From the NCBI GenBank assembly GCA_027080605.1, contig JALWRO010000177.1:1-5297 (forward strand): a stretch of DNA of 5,297 bases, read 5' to 3'. The notes below the pieces were generated by a model. That model was given only the letters and a program-made list of their open reading frames with translations. It was not told the origin of the DNA and searched no databases. The first letter of the stretch is position 1. Every line of letters starts with the position of its first letter. Both the position numbers and the translations under genes were made by a program. The DNA comes from Campylobacterales bacterium. Its GTDB lineage: Bacteria; Campylobacterota; Campylobacteria; Campylobacterales; QNZT01. Positions 4,461-5,297 of this stretch are shown here, piece by piece.

Positions 4461-4821
4461 GGTGCGTCTCCTCTCTCCATGTTTCAAGCAATACTTTGAC
4501 GACATGGATAATGGTATCGAGTTCCTGTGTGGAATTTTTGCGGTTTGCTTCTGCAAGTGCTTTGATCTGGTGCATATAGAGACCGCTCAGATATGCTGTC
4601 ATCTGAGAACCGTCGTTGCTCAGAGAGTCGATCAGTTCAATAAATATATCGGTAGAGCGGTTGATCCATTTTGCTTTTGCTTCCATATCGTTCTCTTCGA
4701 TGGCACGTTTCGCCAGTGAGGTGAACTTCAAAAGCCCTTCGTAAAGCATTTCGATCAGTTTTTCAGGTGCGTAAACCCCTGTCTGGTTTTGTGCATATGC
4801 ATTGAATGCAGATTGTCTCAT
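4441..4821 (-). CDS. fliS: Flagellar secretion chaperone FliS
   Basis: A 126-residue all-helical cytoplasmic chaperone that binds the C-terminus of flagellin, prevents premature polymerisation and delivers it to the flagellar export gate. The N-terminal AFNAYAQNQ, the helix-1 signature PEKLIEMLYEGLLKF, IDSLSND near the middle, YLSGLYMHQIKALAEAN and the terminal HVVKVLLETWREE are all in the FliS order and spacing, and the length is normal for the family. ATG 4821-4819 follows GGAAGGAAGAGA, giving an AGGA 5 nt upstream. The gene begins 15 bp after the fliD stop and overlaps the next gene by 20 bp, so the three are almost certainly one transcript. No promoter is visible between fliD and fliS. 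Confidence 0.95.
   Translation of the reverse strand: MRQSAFNAYAQNQTGVYAPEKLIEMLYEGLLKFTSLAKRAIEENDMEAKAKWINRSTDIFIELIDSLSNDGSQMTAYLSGLYMHQIKALAEANRKNSTQELDTIIHVVKVLLETWREETHLAEEVA
4468..4474 (-). promoter_or_regulatory. Shine-Dalgarno selecting a TTG start inside fliS
   Basis: The minus strand reads AGAGGAG, a seven-base match to the anti-SD, 7 nt before TTG 4460. It lies within the fliS coding sequence and is the main reason for assigning the TTG start to the downstream gene. It suggests independent or coupled initiation rather than leaky read-through. Confidence 0.65.
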
Positions 4822-4836
4822 TCTCTTCCTTCCCGG

Positions 4837-5297
4837 TTATTTTTTCTGTGCCAGTTCGGCATCGATCATTGCTGTGAGACTGTCTCCCTGCGAATTCAGC
4901 CTGGCGATGACAGAGTCGTATGCGGCGAACTTTCTGGCCATGATGCTATATCGGTCATCGAGCCTTTTTTGTGAAGCTTTTTGTAAATCCTGGAGACGTG
5001 TTGCGTCGTCGTCGAGACTTTTGGCAAGCGTTTTCATGATACCGCTGGAACTGGTTTTAATGTCAAAAATGGCGCTTTCGAGTCTGTTGAATGCGCCATT
5101 ACGTCCGTCGGTACCCCTGAAAAAGTCTTCGACTTGCTGCGGATTCTCTTTGAGTGCATCTTCGAGTTTGCTTTTGTCCAGTTTGATGGTACCGTCGCGT
5201 TGTAACTCCAGACCGAAACTGTCCATCGTTTTGCCAGCATCGGAAGATGTGAGGATCAGTGCATCTTTGAGGGTCGATGCTGCTGTACGGATAGAGG
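4837..5297 (-). CDS. fliD: Flagellar filament cap protein FliD (hook-associated protein 2), C-terminal part
   Basis: The frame is open to the window edge, so only the last ~150 residues are present and the ATG at 5226 is internal. Upstream of that ATG the frame reads RTAASTLKDALILTSSDAGK. The conserved FliD C-terminal motif follows: GLELQRDGTIKLDKSKLEDA then NPQQVEDFFRG. Next is a long coiled-coil (IMKTLAKSLDDDATRLQDLQ) and the terminal D0-like segment MARKFAAYDSVIARLNSQ, ending in MIDAELAQKK. By family knowledge FliD forms the cap at the filament tip that promotes flagellin polymerisation outside the cell, and its terminal helices are the export and oligomerisation regions. It is first of the three minus-strand flagellar genes seen here; its promoter is outside the window. 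Confidence 0.94.
   Translation of the reverse strand, partial: SIRTAASTLKDALILTSSDAGKTMDSFGLELQRDGTIKLDKSKLEDALKENPQQVEDFFRGTDGRNGAFNRLESAIFDIKTSSSGIMKTLAKSLDDDATRLQDLQKASQKRLDDRYSIMARKFAAYDSVIARLNSQGDSLTAMIDAELAQKK

Noticed and set aside
4461..4556. ATG 4556 as start of the small minus-strand gene (117 residues)
   Set aside because: It requires a 116-nt overlap with fliS, and the extra residues (MQKQTAKIPHRNS...) look like out-of-frame fliS; TTG 4460 has the strong SD.
4318..4974. Plus-strand frames at 4318-4719 and 4789-4974
   Set aside because: They are antisense to fliS/fliD, with cysteine- and phenylalanine-rich nonsense composition and no SD.

Overview
This 5.3-kb window looks like chromosomal DNA of a free-living member of the Campylobacterota (Sulfurimonas/Sulfurovum-like). 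That placement is an inference from the fliD-fliS-small-protein flagellar order, the general style of the proteins and the moderate GC content. It was not checked by database search.

Layout. (1) Bases 1-540 hold the 3' end of an IS4-type insertion sequence: a transposase C-terminus whose 5' part lies outside the window. (2) Bases 576-1331 hold an AT-rich family 2 glycosyltransferase of the surface-polysaccharide (O-antigen/capsule) kind. (3) Bases 1327-1728 contain no intact gene but are not empty. They hold three scars: the first ~25 codons of a NAD-dependent epimerase/dehydratase whose ATG is lost and frame broken, the first 22 codons of a ribbon-helix-helix antitoxin with a perfect Shine-Dalgarno, and the C-terminal half of a RelE/ParE-type toxin. 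This is the decayed right edge of an accessory polysaccharide/TA/IS island. (4) From base 1725 the sequence becomes well-kept core genome. A near-consensus sigma-70 promoter drives a ~200-nt leader that encodes a 27-residue peptide with seven leucine codons among its last eleven. A hairpin over the peptide's stop codon and a GC-stem/U-tract structure follow, and then comes leuA. (5) leuA (actinobacterial/fungal 'type 2' 2-isopropylmalate synthase) is followed after one base by a TRIC/UPF0126 (YicG-like) membrane protein, probably in the same operon. (6) On the minus strand, converging on that operon, lies a flagellar cluster read as fliD (partial) > fliS > a small FliT-like gene. The last stop codon interlocks with that of the YicG-like gene in a shared TTAA.

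How it works together. The leuA leader has the parts of a ribosome-mediated transcription attenuator: charged tRNA-Leu would let the ribosome reach the leader stop and allow termination, and leucine shortage would stall it on the Leu run and permit read-through into leuA. With the C-terminal regulatory domain of LeuA, the first committed step of leucine synthesis would be controlled both at transcription and by feedback. The fliD/fliS/fliT-like genes make the filament cap and secretion chaperones. The glycosyltransferase is the only intact survivor of the surface-polysaccharide island, and its current promoter is not obvious.

The most interesting item is the leucine leader peptide/attenuator. 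The gene scars, the TTG-started overlapping fliT-like gene and the interlocked convergent stops are smaller observations. I found no CRISPR array, tRNA or rRNA, and no clearly new multi-gene system.
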